This document shows, piece after piece, positions 25,969-33,902 of a DNA stretch of 64,000 nt. Numbering within the stretch: position 1 is the first letter of the stretch; each line of letters starts with the position of its first letter. The notes beneath the pieces were generated by a model, which searched no databases, was not told the DNA's origin, and was given only the letters and a program-made list of their open reading frames with translations. The translations under genes were made by a program, and so were the position numbers. The stretch comes from Candidatus Saccharimonadota bacterium (GTDB lineage Bacteria; Patescibacteriota; Saccharimonadia; Saccharimonadales; UBA4665): NCBI GenBank assembly GCA_013289705.1, contig JABCZM010000004.1:61037-125036 (forward strand), read 5' to 3'.

Positions 25969-26580
25969 CTACTGGGTATACGTGAACTCAGGCGGCGTAT
26001 CTAGTGTTGCGTCACTACAGCTTAAACTGTATTCTAACTCCTTATTCCCGTAGCCATCATAGTTAGCAACCGTATCAATTTCTGTTGTACACAAGCTACC
26101 AATATCACCATTGATCGTTGCCCAAAGCAATGCTGTTCTTCCGCCTGAGGGCCAGCTAACTTGTTCTGGATCATCAATTTGAAAACCTTCCCGCTTAAGC
26201 ACAGGTTTCAGAGAAGATACGAGATTTTTAGCTGCAGCAACCGCCTGTGGGTCGGTAATTTTGGCAGTCACACTTATATGACACTCGAAAAGCGTGGCTT
26301 CACCGAACGCAGGGCCACCGTGGACTTCGTGCGCGCAGGTTTTGGACGGCTGAAGGCCTGTATCTAACCCGAGTATCGCTCCTTGAGCTTGATAGTCCGC
26401 TTGCATTGAAGTCGTTAGGTTATAGAAATATTGGTCGTTATGCCCTTTCACCGGTGATGACGGTGTCACAAAAGACCAAGCGACTAATATGAAGAATGCA
26501 ATGATAACAAAGCACAGCAGACCCGAACCCACCAGCACGGATAGACGTAGGACTTTCTTATACCTAGGTCTTTTGGGCAC
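25969..26580 (-). CDS. Membrane-anchored extracellular protein, unknown
   Basis: About 203 residues: basic start PKRPRYKK, one membrane segment (about 15-40, LLCFVIIAFFILVAWSF) and an outer domain with four cysteines (CAHEV, FECHIS, LCTTE, LSCSDA). No family recognised. I place the start at GTG 26580 because TATACT (complement of 26587-26592) ends exactly six bases upstream, matching the leaderless pattern of this genome, and because the longer reading frame (ATG 26652, with a GGAG site) would translate through the intrinsic terminator of the upstream toxin-antitoxin operon. The longer form is not excluded. Confidence 0.6.
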   Translation of the reverse strand: MPKRPRYKKVLRLSVLVGSGLLCFVIIAFFILVAWSFVTPSSPVKGHNDQYFYNLTTSMQADYQAQGAILGLDTGLQPSKTCAHEVHGGPAFGEATLFECHISVTAKITDPQAVAAAKNLVSSLKPVLKREGFQIDDPEQVSWPSGGRTALLWATINGDIGSLCTTEIDTVANYDGYGNKELEYSLSCSDATLDTPPEFTYTQ

Positions 26581-26595
26581 CAAGTTAGTATACCA

Positions 26596-26628
26596 AGAAA
26601 AAAAGGCCCCTCCGATCGAGAAGCCCTT
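26596..26628 (-). terminator. Intrinsic terminator of the yefM-yoeB operon
   Basis: On the minus strand a 10-bp stem with a 5-nt GATCG loop (arms within 26603-26628, two G-U pairs in the middle) is followed by seven T residues (complement of 26598-26604). It lies about 40 bp after the yoeB stop. Confidence 0.75.
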
Positions 26629-26669
26629 TATACTGCTTATACCTGATGGCATGTTTCAAAACTCCAAGT

Positions 26670-26933
26670 TTAATAATGGAATCTACAGCCAACTACAGTA
26701 ATGTCGGAGTCAGATACTGGATATATCAATCTATGTTGTTTATCAATGCGTCTAGACCAATAACCTACGTAGTTTTCTTTTAATGGCTCAGGTTTACCAG
26801 AGCCGGTAAACGGTGTTCTACAAGCTTCATCAATAAGTTTGTTAATTTTTTTGAGAGTTTTCTTATCCTGGCCTAGCCAGTATTGGTACTCCTCCCATCC
26901 ACCTTGCGTGAAAGAAACTTTTCGTTCAGACAT
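26670..26933 (-). CDS. yoeB: YoeB/Txe-family toxin (mRNA interferase)
   Basis: Ribosome-dependent mRNA interferase of a type II toxin-antitoxin pair. The 87-residue protein matches the family end to end: VSFTQGGWEEYQYWLGQDKK, LIDEACRTPFTGSGKPEPLK, GYWSRRIDKQHRLIY and the C-terminal CRFHY. The catalytic Glu, Arg (WSRRI) and penultimate His are present, so it looks active. Its ATG follows the antitoxin stop with no gap, the usual coupled arrangement. Confidence 0.93.
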   Translation of the reverse strand: MSERKVSFTQGGWEEYQYWLGQDKKTLKKINKLIDEACRTPFTGSGKPEPLKENYVGYWSRRIDKQHRLIYPVSDSDITVVGCRFHY

Positions 26934-27188
26934 TTAAACTTCTGTTAGCTTATGTCTCTCGAATTTGCCTGCTTTAGCTTGGGCAATAGACCTTTCCAGA
27001 TGTTTTCTGTTAGCTTTACTGCTATTTAAATAATCCGTTTCTACCTTTGAATTAAAGTCATCTAGTGTCATCAATACCAAGGCCTGGCCGTCATTACGTG
27101 TAATTAGTAAAGTATCCTGATCATCTATAACCTGGTCAAAATAATTCTTAGCGTCTTTACGAAACTTTGAGATAGTTGTAACATTCAT
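26934..27188 (-). CDS. yefM: YefM/Phd-family antitoxin
   Basis: Labile antitoxin that neutralises YoeB and represses the operon. The 84-residue protein has the Phd/YefM N-terminal DNA-binding fold (TTISKFRKDAKNYFDQV, LLITRNDGQALVLMTLDDF) and an acidic-to-basic flexible tail for toxin binding (ETDYLNSSKANRKHLERS). TATAGA (complement of 27195-27200 region) lies just upstream, flanked by AGTACT and TGTACT half-sites. Confidence 0.92.
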   Translation of the reverse strand: MNVTTISKFRKDAKNYFDQVIDDQDTLLITRNDGQALVLMTLDDFNSKVETDYLNSSKANRKHLERSIAQAKAGKFERHKLTEV

Positions 27189-27206
27189 AGTACTCTATAC
27201 TGTACT
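27189..27206 (-). promoter_or_regulatory. Probable YefM operator over the promoter
   Basis: AGTACT (27189-27194) and TGTACT (27201-27206) flank the -10-like TATAGA of the toxin-antitoxin operon. YefM proteins are known to bind TGTACA-type hexamer palindromes, so these half-sites are a plausible autoregulatory operator. Confidence 0.5.
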
Positions 27207-27341
27207 TTCAAAGATACTACATGTCAATAATAGAATGCAGTAATCTGCCAGGGGTAAAACAAAATACACGCTCGCTAATGAAGCTTGGTTTTGAGTAAAT
27301 TTACACCCTACATTTTGTTGATTTGCAGAGATAGAGCCATG

Positions 27342-27364
27342 AAAAAAGAGCCTCGGAAGGCTCT
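27342..27364 (-). terminator. Intrinsic terminator (minus strand)
   Basis: AGAGCCT (27347-27353) and AGGCTCT (27358-27364) form a 7-bp stem with loop CGGA on the plus strand; on the minus strand the stem is followed by six T residues (complement of 27342-27347). It would end transcription coming from the nucleotidyltransferase gene about 160 bp away. Confidence 0.75.
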
Positions 27365-27526
27365 AGTTTACTCAAATGGAGGTTCACCGTCCCCTGAGTT
27401 TATAACCCTGATTGATGAGTTAATCCGTTGGCGAGGTTTACTGGATAGCAGATTCGGGCAGTACCAGATAAGAAAACGAGGGGCGAGGCTAGCACGCAAT
27501 TCCCTGTAGTGTTTATACCTTAGGCA
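27365..27526. other. Non-coding stretch between terminator and nucleotidyltransferase gene
   Basis: With 27207-27341 this forms most of a 338-bp gap (27189-27526) around the terminator. A 74-codon open frame on the plus strand (27285-27509) spans it and ends in a basic segment, but it has no ribosome site and crosses the terminator. It may be a decayed gene end; nothing else recognisable is present. Confidence 0.3.
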
Positions 27527-28150
27527 TTAATCAGTGGAAGCACTGAGAAAATCTTCTAACGAAAGGACGTTCTTATCTAGTACAGCATCATACACGTTAA
27601 ACGACATAAAATCATTTTTACCGTACTTGCCCAATCTAATTAAATGGTACTTAATGGATAAAATTGCAGCTATCTGCTCTTGGTTTATACCAGATAATTT
27701 AGCCTTGTAGTCATCAAAATCTTCATCAAACTTACTCGCCCATTCGTGCGTTTGAAGCCACAAATCAATACCCCACTTATCACCCTCAAACGGTATCTCT
27801 ATACCAAGCCAATAGCCCTTAGGCATACCTGGTCTGGTTCCAGTAAATGTAACATTGTCGACAGACGACACTTTCCTAATAAAGTTTGAGGAGAGCAAGT
27901 CACTAGCTAGGCTGACAAAATCATTTTTGCTGAGTTGGTCTGACATAATATCCATGTCTAAATCTGGGTACACCATCAATCCATAGTCGTAGCTACCGCC
28001 AATAGGTGAAACTTCACCATATTTCGCAAATATATCCATAATGCCAGTTTCCTTTAGCATTTTATCTGCTTGCGTATGCAGTCGTACTTGTTCTGTGAGT
28101 AGCTCTTCAGTTGTAACGTCGGGGTTATCAAATTTAGGTAGAGTCATCAT
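27527..28150 (-). CDS. Nucleotidyltransferase-fold protein
   Basis: A 207-residue protein with the minimal nucleotidyltransferase signature: GGSYDYGLMVYPDLDMDI near residues 50-67, where GS and the DxD pair are the nucleotide and metal ligands. The rest is mixed alpha/beta with no second recognised domain. Stand-alone proteins of this type act in RNA modification, antibiotic modification or toxin systems. It lies in the accessory stretch next to a toxin-antitoxin pair and tRNA-Lys, so a toxin-like or tRNA-related role is possible but unproven. TATACT lies nine bases before the ATG. Confidence 0.7.
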   Translation of the reverse strand: MMTLPKFDNPDVTTEELLTEQVRLHTQADKMLKETGIMDIFAKYGEVSPIGGSYDYGLMVYPDLDMDIMSDQLSKNDFVSLASDLLSSNFIRKVSSVDNVTFTGTRPGMPKGYWLGIEIPFEGDKWGIDLWLQTHEWASKFDEDFDDYKAKLSGINQEQIAAILSIKYHLIRLGKYGKNDFMSFNVYDAVLDKNVLSLEDFLSASTD

Positions 28151-28199
28151 ATTGATACCAGTATAACTGTTTATAATTTTTACCTCTATAAACTAAATC

Positions 28200-28216
28200 G
28201 CCGCCAGTATGGCGAC
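28200..28216 (-). terminator. Weak hairpin after tRNA-Lys
   Basis: On the minus strand GTCGCC pairs with GGCGGC (loop ATACT, one G-U pair), 28 bp after the tRNA 3' end, followed by a short T-rich stretch (GATTTAGTTT). Possible terminator or processing hairpin. Confidence 0.45.
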
Positions 28217-28243
28217 GCATAGTCTAATCTGTTTGGTTCATCT

Positions 28244-28320
28244 TGGAGGACCCGGTGGGATTCGAACCCACGACACGTGGATTAAAAGTCCACTGCTCTA
28301 ACCTACTGAGCTACGGGTCC
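28244..28320 (-). tRNA. tRNA-Lys (anticodon UUU)
   Basis: Reverse complement starts GGACCCGTAGCTCAG and folds as a full cloverleaf: acceptor GGACCCG/CGGGTCC, anticodon stem GTGGA/TCCAC with loop CTTTTAA (anticodon UUU), T arm with GGTTCGAATCC. CCA is encoded (complement of 28244-28246). The discriminator base is U, which is unusual for tRNA-Lys. Confidence 0.93.
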
Positions 28321-28418
28321 ACGTCGTTAGCTACGACCAAGAATTTACGAAGTAACTCCAGAAAACTGTAGCAAATTACCCCTGTTTATGCAAGCTTCTC
28401 CTTGCTAATACATGGACG

Positions 28419-28868
28419 CTAGATCTGAGATTGCATCAGGATAGCTTGGGCCTCATGTAGACCATGCACCGTAAACATCGGTTTTTGGGCGTCGGACTCT
28501 GGTAACTCTTGCGAAAATTTGCCTACCTGCAACCAGATAGTCGTCGCACCCAGGCTGTTGCCTATCTCGATCTCGCCGCGCGTCCTGTCGCCAATCACAA
28601 AGCTGCTGGACGGATTTGCTTCATCGATACATTTTTTGAAATCTTCGGGATTTTTATCGCCTTCGGCAAAGAAAATCTCCGTAAAATAGCGCCGCACATC
28701 GAGCCGATCAACCTCGTCGTGCATTTCTTGGCCACCCTTGCCAATAAGATACAGCGGGATTATTTTGCCCGCCAAATAATCAAGCAAATCTTTTGCACCT
28801 TCGTTCAGTTCCCGGCGCTCTGGACTATAGAGCGTCTGCTTCCAGTCAAAAATTACCGAGTGTATCAT
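28419..28868 (-). CDS. HAD-superfamily hydrolase-like protein with altered motif I
   Basis: A 149-residue HAD-fold protein. Motif I reads IFDWKQTLY: the nucleophile Asp is present but the second Asp of DxD is Lys. Motif II/III candidates are LYLIGKGG, and motif IV VIGDRTRGEIEIGNSLG. Loss of the acid/base Asp suggests altered or absent phosphatase activity. The start ATG 28868 overlaps the stop of the upstream membrane protein as ATGA; the longer in-frame extension would lie inside that gene. HAD proteins have broad substrate ranges, so function is open. Confidence 0.75.
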   Translation of the reverse strand: MIHSVIFDWKQTLYSPERRELNEGAKDLLDYLAGKIIPLYLIGKGGQEMHDEVDRLDVRRYFTEIFFAEGDKNPEDFKKCIDEANPSSSFVIGDRTRGEIEIGNSLGATTIWLQVGKFSQELPESDAQKPMFTVHGLHEAQAILMQSQI

Positions 28869-29359
28869 TCCTTGTGTTTCCCTTCTTTTTTGCTGCCACG
28901 TTTTGGGCGCTGCAACCATAAGAAAAACAGACAAATAACCGCGCTCAGCGCGACAGTACCAGACTGAAACGACAGCATATTTTGCCACGCACTTGAGCGT
29001 AAAATACTAGCAGCCAAGCCGGCTGATAATTGCGGAACAACCAATAGGGCCAGCAGCAGTCCGGTTCCCGCCGCAGGTAGAATATTGAGTATTCGACCAT
29101 GGCCACTCACCGTTCTAATCATTAATACAGTCGTCAGCGCAGCCGGTGCGAGCAGCAAAACCAACCGTATAAGACTGGCTGTGGTGTGCACGCCAACACT
29201 GGCACCAGACACGATTGTCACCGCATCACGACCCACAAACTGCACCAGCACATCTCCCAAACAAAGGCTCAGAAACACCAGTGCCGCGTTTACCCGCAAT
29301 AGAAACAACAGCACAACCGGCCCGCCAACCAGCCCAGCAAGAATAACCATAGGCATCAT
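28865..29359 (-). CDS. Small polytopic membrane protein, unknown
   Basis: A 164-residue hydrophobic protein with about four to five membrane helices and a basic cytoplasmic tail (RPKRGSKKEGKHKE). No transporter or enzyme motif is visible. TATCAT (complement of 29366-29371) ends six bases before ATG 29359, giving a likely leaderless mRNA that continues into the HAD gene by ATGA overlap. Confidence 0.65.
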   Translation of the reverse strand: MMPMVILAGLVGGPVVLLFLLRVNAALVFLSLCLGDVLVQFVGRDAVTIVSGASVGVHTTASLIRLVLLLAPAALTTVLMIRTVSGHGRILNILPAAGTGLLLALLVVPQLSAGLAASILRSSAWQNMLSFQSGTVALSAVICLFFLWLQRPKRGSKKEGKHKE

Positions 29360-29446
29360 ATGTCCATGATACCACGCTCATACCACCGGTTGAGAACCTG
29401 CACAAAATAGTGTAGTTGGGGCAAAATGTGTCGCTCTGAGTGTGTC

Positions 29447-30349
29447 TTAGGCGCCGATTTTGTCTTTGCGTCGTCCAGCTTTGGCCGTCTGCTCGATGTA
29501 TTCAATGATCTTTTCGCCAACGTTGTGGCCTGTAACAGTCTCAATCCCGAAGCCTGGGCTCGAATTAACTTCCAGCACCAGTGGTCCACGAGCTGAGCGC
29601 ATCATATCCACACCACAAACTGGTAGGCCCATAGCCTTGGCTGCTTTTTGAGCAGTTCTACGCTCTTCATCAGTTAATTTGATCGACGTACCCTGACCGC
29701 CCTGGTGCAAATTCGAACGGAAATCATCATCTAAACTCTGGCGCTTCATACTGGCAACGACTTTACCGTTCACGACGAATGCGCGGATATCCGTACCGGC
29801 ACTTTCTTCGATAAATTCCTGCACAAGAAAGTTCACGCCTTCCACATAAAAGGCTTGCATTACCGCCTTAGCAGCTTTGCGAGTTTCGGCCAGTACCACA
29901 CCATTACCATGCGTGCCACGAGCAACCTTGATAATTACTGGCGCACCACCCACTTGCTCAAGCACGTCTTCTAGGTCGGCCGTTTCACGGGCAAACACCG
30001 TTTTTGGGATGCCGACACCGGCTTTGGCGAGCAACTGCATGCTACGCAATTTGTCACGTGACCGGACAAGCGCAATTGAAGTGGTGGTCGTAAAGACATT
30101 TTGCATTTCAAACTGGCGCACAATTGCCGAGCCGTACTTGGTTAAGCTGGAGGCAATTCTTGGAATGATAACATCAACATCAGACAGGTTTTTACCCTTG
30201 TAGCGAACCACGGGAATGCCGCGCTCCAACGTTACGTAGCACTTTGCATAGTTCACAATGCGCACTTCGTGGCCACGCTTGAGCGCTTCTTCTTTTAGAC
30301 GCTTGGTCGAAAAATTAGCAGGACCTTTGGATAAAATAACGATTTTCAT
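29447..30349 (-). CDS. rimK: RimK-family ATP-grasp ligase
   Basis: ATP-grasp amidoligase that adds amino acids, classically glutamate, to a protein or small-molecule carboxylate. The 300-residue protein has the RimK layout: N-terminal Rossmann-like domain (MKIVILSKG...), central LLAKAGVGIPKTVFA, nucleotide-binding VIIKVARGTHGNGVVLAE (about 139-156), VQEFIEESAGTDIRAFVV (about 176-193), NLHQGGQG, and metal-binding LVLEVNSSPGF (about 264-274). It overlaps the retropepsin-like gene by four bases. In other bacteria RimK-type genes pair with RimB-like proteases, matching the order here. S6 modification is one option; the substrate is not fixed by sequence. Confidence 0.88.
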   Translation of the reverse strand: MKIVILSKGPANFSTKRLKEEALKRGHEVRIVNYAKCYVTLERGIPVVRYKGKNLSDVDVIIPRIASSLTKYGSAIVRQFEMQNVFTTTTSIALVRSRDKLRSMQLLAKAGVGIPKTVFARETADLEDVLEQVGGAPVIIKVARGTHGNGVVLAETRKAAKAVMQAFYVEGVNFLVQEFIEESAGTDIRAFVVNGKVVASMKRQSLDDDFRSNLHQGGQGTSIKLTDEERRTAQKAAKAMGLPVCGVDMMRSARGPLVLEVNSSPGFGIETVTGHNVGEKIIEYIEQTAKAGRRKDKIGA

Positions 30350-30840
30350 TGTGCGTACTCCTCATTTTCTGTGGACTTACGGAGTTCTTGCTGTAATTTT
30401 TTGAGCCTTGCTTTCTCGGCAGCAATTAATGGTTCACCCTGCGACACATCAACAACAAATTTGCCATGGAGTAGTCGCCTGCCAAGGAGGATAGGGTACA
30501 TTTTTCGGGCCCGATTGGCAAGCGAAAATGCCGCCTTAATAGTACGGCCGTTGACGATAATCCGCAATTGCACCACGTAGCGTAATTCTTTGTCACCAAA
30601 TGAGTTGGCAATCCGCGTCAGCTTGTAATTACTAGCGGCTAGCACTACCTTTTTACCGGTATAGAATTCACTTTTTTTGCCAAATAGCACGAAACTAAGC
30701 TGGCCATCCTTCTCGTGTACGCCAGTGGCCCAAATACTACTCATGTCGGCACCGGTGTCGATTTTTGCGGGAATAAGTTGATCGCCGTGATCAGGTAATT
30801 GCACGCGCTCAGCACGACCAATAAGCGTAAGCATTGTCAT
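30346..30840 (-). CDS. RimB-like retropepsin-fold protease (ATP-dependent zinc protease family)
   Basis: A 164-residue protein of the family found beside RimK (PF05618 type). It begins LTLIGRAERVQLPDHG and has the aspartyl-protease motif AKIDTGADMSSI (about 26-37) and a second half with KMYPILLGRRLLHGKFVVD (about 112-130). In RimK systems this protein removes or trims the added residues. CATAAT (complement of 30848-30853) ends seven bases before the ATG. The ATGA overlap with rimK shows the pair is translated together. Confidence 0.82.
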   Translation of the reverse strand: MTMLTLIGRAERVQLPDHGDQLIPAKIDTGADMSSIWATGVHEKDGQLSFVLFGKKSEFYTGKKVVLAASNYKLTRIANSFGDKELRYVVQLRIIVNGRTIKAAFSLANRARKMYPILLGRRLLHGKFVVDVSQGEPLIAAEKARLKKLQQELRKSTENEEYAQ

Positions 30841-30899
30841 GTCTATTATTATGGCACAATACGTTTAATTTTGCAACTAGAATCTGTACTGATCCTTCA

Positions 30900-31004
30900 G
30901 CTTTAGAGCACTTTCCGTATCGTAAGGCTAAACCTAGGCACAAGCATTGCTCGTAAAGAGCATAGCCTGGAATCCGCCTGGAGAGTCGGAAAGTGCTCTA
31001 AAGC
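30900..31004. repeat. Long inverted repeat, possible MITE or structured RNA
   Basis: Perfect 18-bp arms (GCTTTAGAGCACTTTCCG at 30900-30917 and its complement at 30987-31004) enclose about 69 bp. Inside, CTAGGC (30934-30939) can pair with GCCTGG (30965-30970) and TGCTC/GAGCA (30948-30952, 30958-30962) make an apical hairpin with loop GTAAA. It lies between the divergent retropepsin-like gene and an unknown gene. No other copy was noticed in the window. Confidence 0.7.
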
Positions 31005-31028
31005 CTAGCCCATGGTACTATTTTAATT

Positions 31029-31967
31029 ATGGACTTAGCGGAAAATATTCTTGAATACTACAAGACCCGTCAGCAGGAGCTAGACGACGATAAACAATTC
31101 CACTTCGCCACACGCATGGCGGCTTGGCGTGGCGACGAACAAGCATTCCAAACATTACGCGATATGCGCACCTACATTGCTGGCGATGGCTCTGCGGAAC
31201 AGATTGGAAAAATCTTACGCGATATTTTTGCAACGCCACAAACCGGTCGCCAAAACGCTTTTAACTTGCGTGCGCCATATTTCCAGAAATACCCAAATCT
31301 ATACGGTGCCCACGCTGTGCTGTTTCGGGTGCGACACCTGGAAGCGGTGTACGGGATTGATGCGCGAACTCAGTTGTTTTCGATTATAAGCGAAGCCAAA
31401 CTTACCCAACTTGAACACGACTTGTTTGATGACGAAGAAGCGTTTGCGATTCTTTCTACCTACGCCGTCAATTATAGTTATTTGCTAGAGCGAGTAATTA
31501 GAAAAAATAACGAGGAGCTCAACACAGCGCGACTTTTCCAGATTGCAAAGCACTACGACAGCACAAGTGCGCAGCATACACAGCTATTGCTATACTTATT
31601 TACGCATTGCGTTATTGGCGAGTCAAACTTCTACACACGTATAATTCCAGCGCAATTTTTGGCGACGTACCAAGAGATGCTACGGCAACTGGAAGCAATC
31701 ATTGGTATCAGCTACGACACCGTAAATCTCGATAACAAACTTGAATTTTTGGTATGCTGCCGGATTTGCAACTACGACAGCGAGTTGTCGGCCAAAATTT
31801 ATGATGAATGCAGCCGATCAATCAGCCTGGATGGCACCTTTGTGGTGGACACACACAATAAAAACGCGCAAACCGAGCGAAATTCGTTCGATCGTTCCGA
31901 ACACCGTAATGTGCTGCTCATTATGAGTGCCACACCTTACACGCCCCGTTCAACACTAGTTAACTAA
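31029..31967 (+). CDS. Unknown conserved-looking cytosolic protein in ATP-grasp island
   Basis: A 312-residue soluble, mostly helical protein with no recognised domain. Noticeable features are a charged N-terminal helix (LAENILEYYKTRQQELDDDK), FQKYPNLYGAHAVLFRVRHLEA, and a C-terminal region with CCRICNYDSELSAKIYDEC. It is oriented opposite to the flanking ATP-grasp genes, overlapping the downstream one by eight bases at the 3' end. TACTAT (31016-31021) ends seven bases before the ATG. Given its position, it might be a substrate, a regulator or an adaptor of the ligases; this is inference from location only. Confidence 0.6.
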   Translation: MDLAENILEYYKTRQQELDDDKQFHFATRMAAWRGDEQAFQTLRDMRTYIAGDGSAEQIGKILRDIFATPQTGRQNAFNLRAPYFQKYPNLYGAHAVLFRVRHLEAVYGIDARTQLFSIISEAKLTQLEHDLFDDEEAFAILSTYAVNYSYLLERVIRKNNEELNTARLFQIAKHYDSTSAQHTQLLLYLFTHCVIGESNFYTRIIPAQFLATYQEMLRQLEAIIGISYDTVNLDNKLEFLVCCRICNYDSELSAKIYDECSRSISLDGTFVVDTHNKNAQTERNSFDRSEHRNVLLIMSATPYTPRSTLVN

Positions 31968-32856
31968 GTAAATTACGCAACAAGCGCCCAACGAGTTGGT
32001 TTTTTTCCTCGACAAAAGCACCAGTTTTTATTTGAGGTTGCGAGTTTGTTTCAAGGAAGAAGTAATCGCCGCTCGTCTCGTCCCATAACACGTCAACGCC
32101 GGCAACTAACATGCCGAATTCACGAGCAATTTTGTGTGCATCAGCAATGATATGGTTCGGTAGCGCTTCGACTAGTTCAGCCTGGCCGCCCTGTGAAGTG
32201 TTATTAAGGTGTGAACCGCTGACTGCCAACCGCTTAATGACTAATGATTCATCGCCACAGACAAGAATCCGGTAGTCACCGTTATTTTTAATGAATGGCT
32301 GTGCGATAAAGTTCTTATCCGCCTCAATATCGAGCTTAGCAAGCTGGTCGATAGTCCGTATAAGATAGTTACTATTGCCATGGGCCCCGACAGCAGCTTT
32401 ATAGATAAACGGCAGCTCAAGCTTGCCAGCGGCAACCAAATCGGCAACCTGCACACGGTCAGCCAACAAAGTCCGCGGAAACGGCACGCCAATTTCACGA
32501 AAACGGAGTGCTTGTGTCAGCTTAGAAGAAGATTGGTGGCGAAGGTAGGTGTTAAACGACGGAATATTGCGTTCTTTGGCAAAGCTAGATAGTGCATATG
32601 CTATCTCGGTATCGTAACGCAAGCGGCCACGGATAATAATAAGTGCAAAATCAGCCAGTGACTTACCGGTCGTGGCCAGCGTAATGTCAAACCTATCCGG
32701 CGCAACATCAATAATAAGGTCGTCAAAGAGCGCGTGCGAAACTTCCACTGGTTCTCCAATGAGCGCCTTCTGAAAGTACACTGCATAGTCTGCAAGATTT
32801 TCTGATTCGCCCTGCTGGCTCTTACGACTGCCGATAACAATTATATGTTTCACCAT
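31960..32856 (-). CDS. ATP-grasp ligase (RimK-like), second copy
   Basis: A 298-residue ATP-grasp protein with KLTQALRFREIGVPFPRTLL, nucleotide-binding FIYKAAVGAHGNSNYLI (about 150-166), FIAQPFIKNNGDYRILVCG (about 181-199), SHLNNTSQGGQAE and metal-binding YFFLETNSQPQIKTG (about 266-280). The metal triad ends ETNSQPQ rather than the usual ENxxPG. Divergent N-terminal domain (HIIVIGSRKSQQGE) suggests a substrate different from classic RimK. It follows another ATP-grasp gene by nine bases, so the two form an operon. Confidence 0.85.
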   Translation of the reverse strand: MVKHIIVIGSRKSQQGESENLADYAVYFQKALIGEPVEVSHALFDDLIIDVAPDRFDITLATTGKSLADFALIIIRGRLRYDTEIAYALSSFAKERNIPSFNTYLRHQSSSKLTQALRFREIGVPFPRTLLADRVQVADLVAAGKLELPFIYKAAVGAHGNSNYLIRTIDQLAKLDIEADKNFIAQPFIKNNGDYRILVCGDESLVIKRLAVSGSHLNNTSQGGQAELVEALPNHIIADAHKIAREFGMLVAGVDVLWDETSGDYFFLETNSQPQIKTGAFVEEKNQLVGRLLRNLLS

Positions 32857-32865
32857 GTTGCTATT

Positions 32866-33846
32866 CTACGCTATTTGCCGAGCAAGTAATGCCGCTTCGT
32901 GCTGGTCCCATAGTTTGCCAAGCCTGAGCAGCCCAATAATATCGTGATTTCTCCCATCAAGCGCATCGCGCCGACTAATACGTTGTGGCCGACGGTTTAC
33001 TTCACACAAGACGTCTACTTGATTGCCAGCGGCATTGATGCCACGCATCACGTCAATAGCGATGACATTCTCGCCACGGCCCGGCCATGTACGTAGCACT
33101 CCATGCACTGCGATAGCTATTTCGTGCATGCTATCCGGTATGGTATCAACATCTATAAACTTTCCGTATACATCGTCCTTTAGGATGTCACGGCTAGTAC
33201 CACCGACACGGGCAACAGCACCGACTACAGTGTTGCCAATAGAGATCATTCGGATATTATGAGTGCCTTGCACATCTAATTCAGCAACCCCAATGTCGGT
33301 ATTGATGAACTCTTGTACTAAATATTCACCTGGCTTATAGGTGGCGGTGGCAGCTTGCTTTTTGGTAAGCACCTGCACGTCTTTACTTCGTTCGCCAGTG
33401 ATCGGTTTAACTACTACTCGGTCACCAGGAACTTCATCGAGCGTACCGATGATGTCGGCTGCTTGTGCGACTCGCGTAAGGGGATGTACCTCACTTATTG
33501 CCCGCACTAAATTTGATTTGTCGGCAAGCAAACGGTTCGTGGTCCATTGATGGACAAGTGTTGGTGCCTCACTATCAAGGTACAGCGGCCGGTCATCATC
33601 TTTGGGCATCGTGAGATCACGCACAACTGACGCAGTTGCGAACCCCGCAACTGCCTCGCGTCGAACGTCAAAGATATCAACGAAAGCATGCCCGTCGGCT
33701 TGATAGCTTGCATGACCTTCTGTGAAAAAACTAGTCACATCTTGCTGGACCAGTTCATCTGCCAGACCTTCATAACGCAACGTGAACAGTTCGTAGTTTT
33801 CCGGCTTAACAACAGGCATTAGAATGGCGACATCTCTTTCAATCAT
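32866..33846 (-). CDS. ATP-grasp ligase, third copy
   Basis: A 326-residue ATP-grasp protein, clearly related in core motifs but with a distinct N-terminal domain (AILMPVVKPENYELFTLRY). Core motifs are LADKSNLVRAI, VVVKPITGERSKDVQVL (about 145-161), YLVQEFINTDIGVAELD (about 178-194), HNIRMISIGN and LCEVNRRPQRISRRD (about 285-299). The acidic metal ligand set (IDV, EVN) is present. TATAAT (complement of 33855-33860) ends eight bases before the ATG. Together with the downstream copy this forms a two-ligase operon convergent with the 31029 gene. Confidence 0.8.
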   Translation of the reverse strand: MIERDVAILMPVVKPENYELFTLRYEGLADELVQQDVTSFFTEGHASYQADGHAFVDIFDVRREAVAGFATASVVRDLTMPKDDDRPLYLDSEAPTLVHQWTTNRLLADKSNLVRAISEVHPLTRVAQAADIIGTLDEVPGDRVVVKPITGERSKDVQVLTKKQAATATYKPGEYLVQEFINTDIGVAELDVQGTHNIRMISIGNTVVGAVARVGGTSRDILKDDVYGKFIDVDTIPDSMHEIAIAVHGVLRTWPGRGENVIAIDVMRGINAAGNQVDVLCEVNRRPQRISRRDALDGRNHDIIGLLRLGKLWDQHEAALLARQIA

Positions 33847-33902
33847 GCGTGCAGATTATAGAATATTTTAATTAGTTTTGCAATTCAGGCGCCAAGACAG
33901 TG

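Noticed and set aside
27285..27509. 74-codon open frame on the plus strand between toxin-antitoxin and nucleotidyltransferase genes
   Set aside because: No ribosome site, its 5' part crosses an intrinsic terminator, and only the C-terminal part looks protein-like. Possibly a gene remnant.
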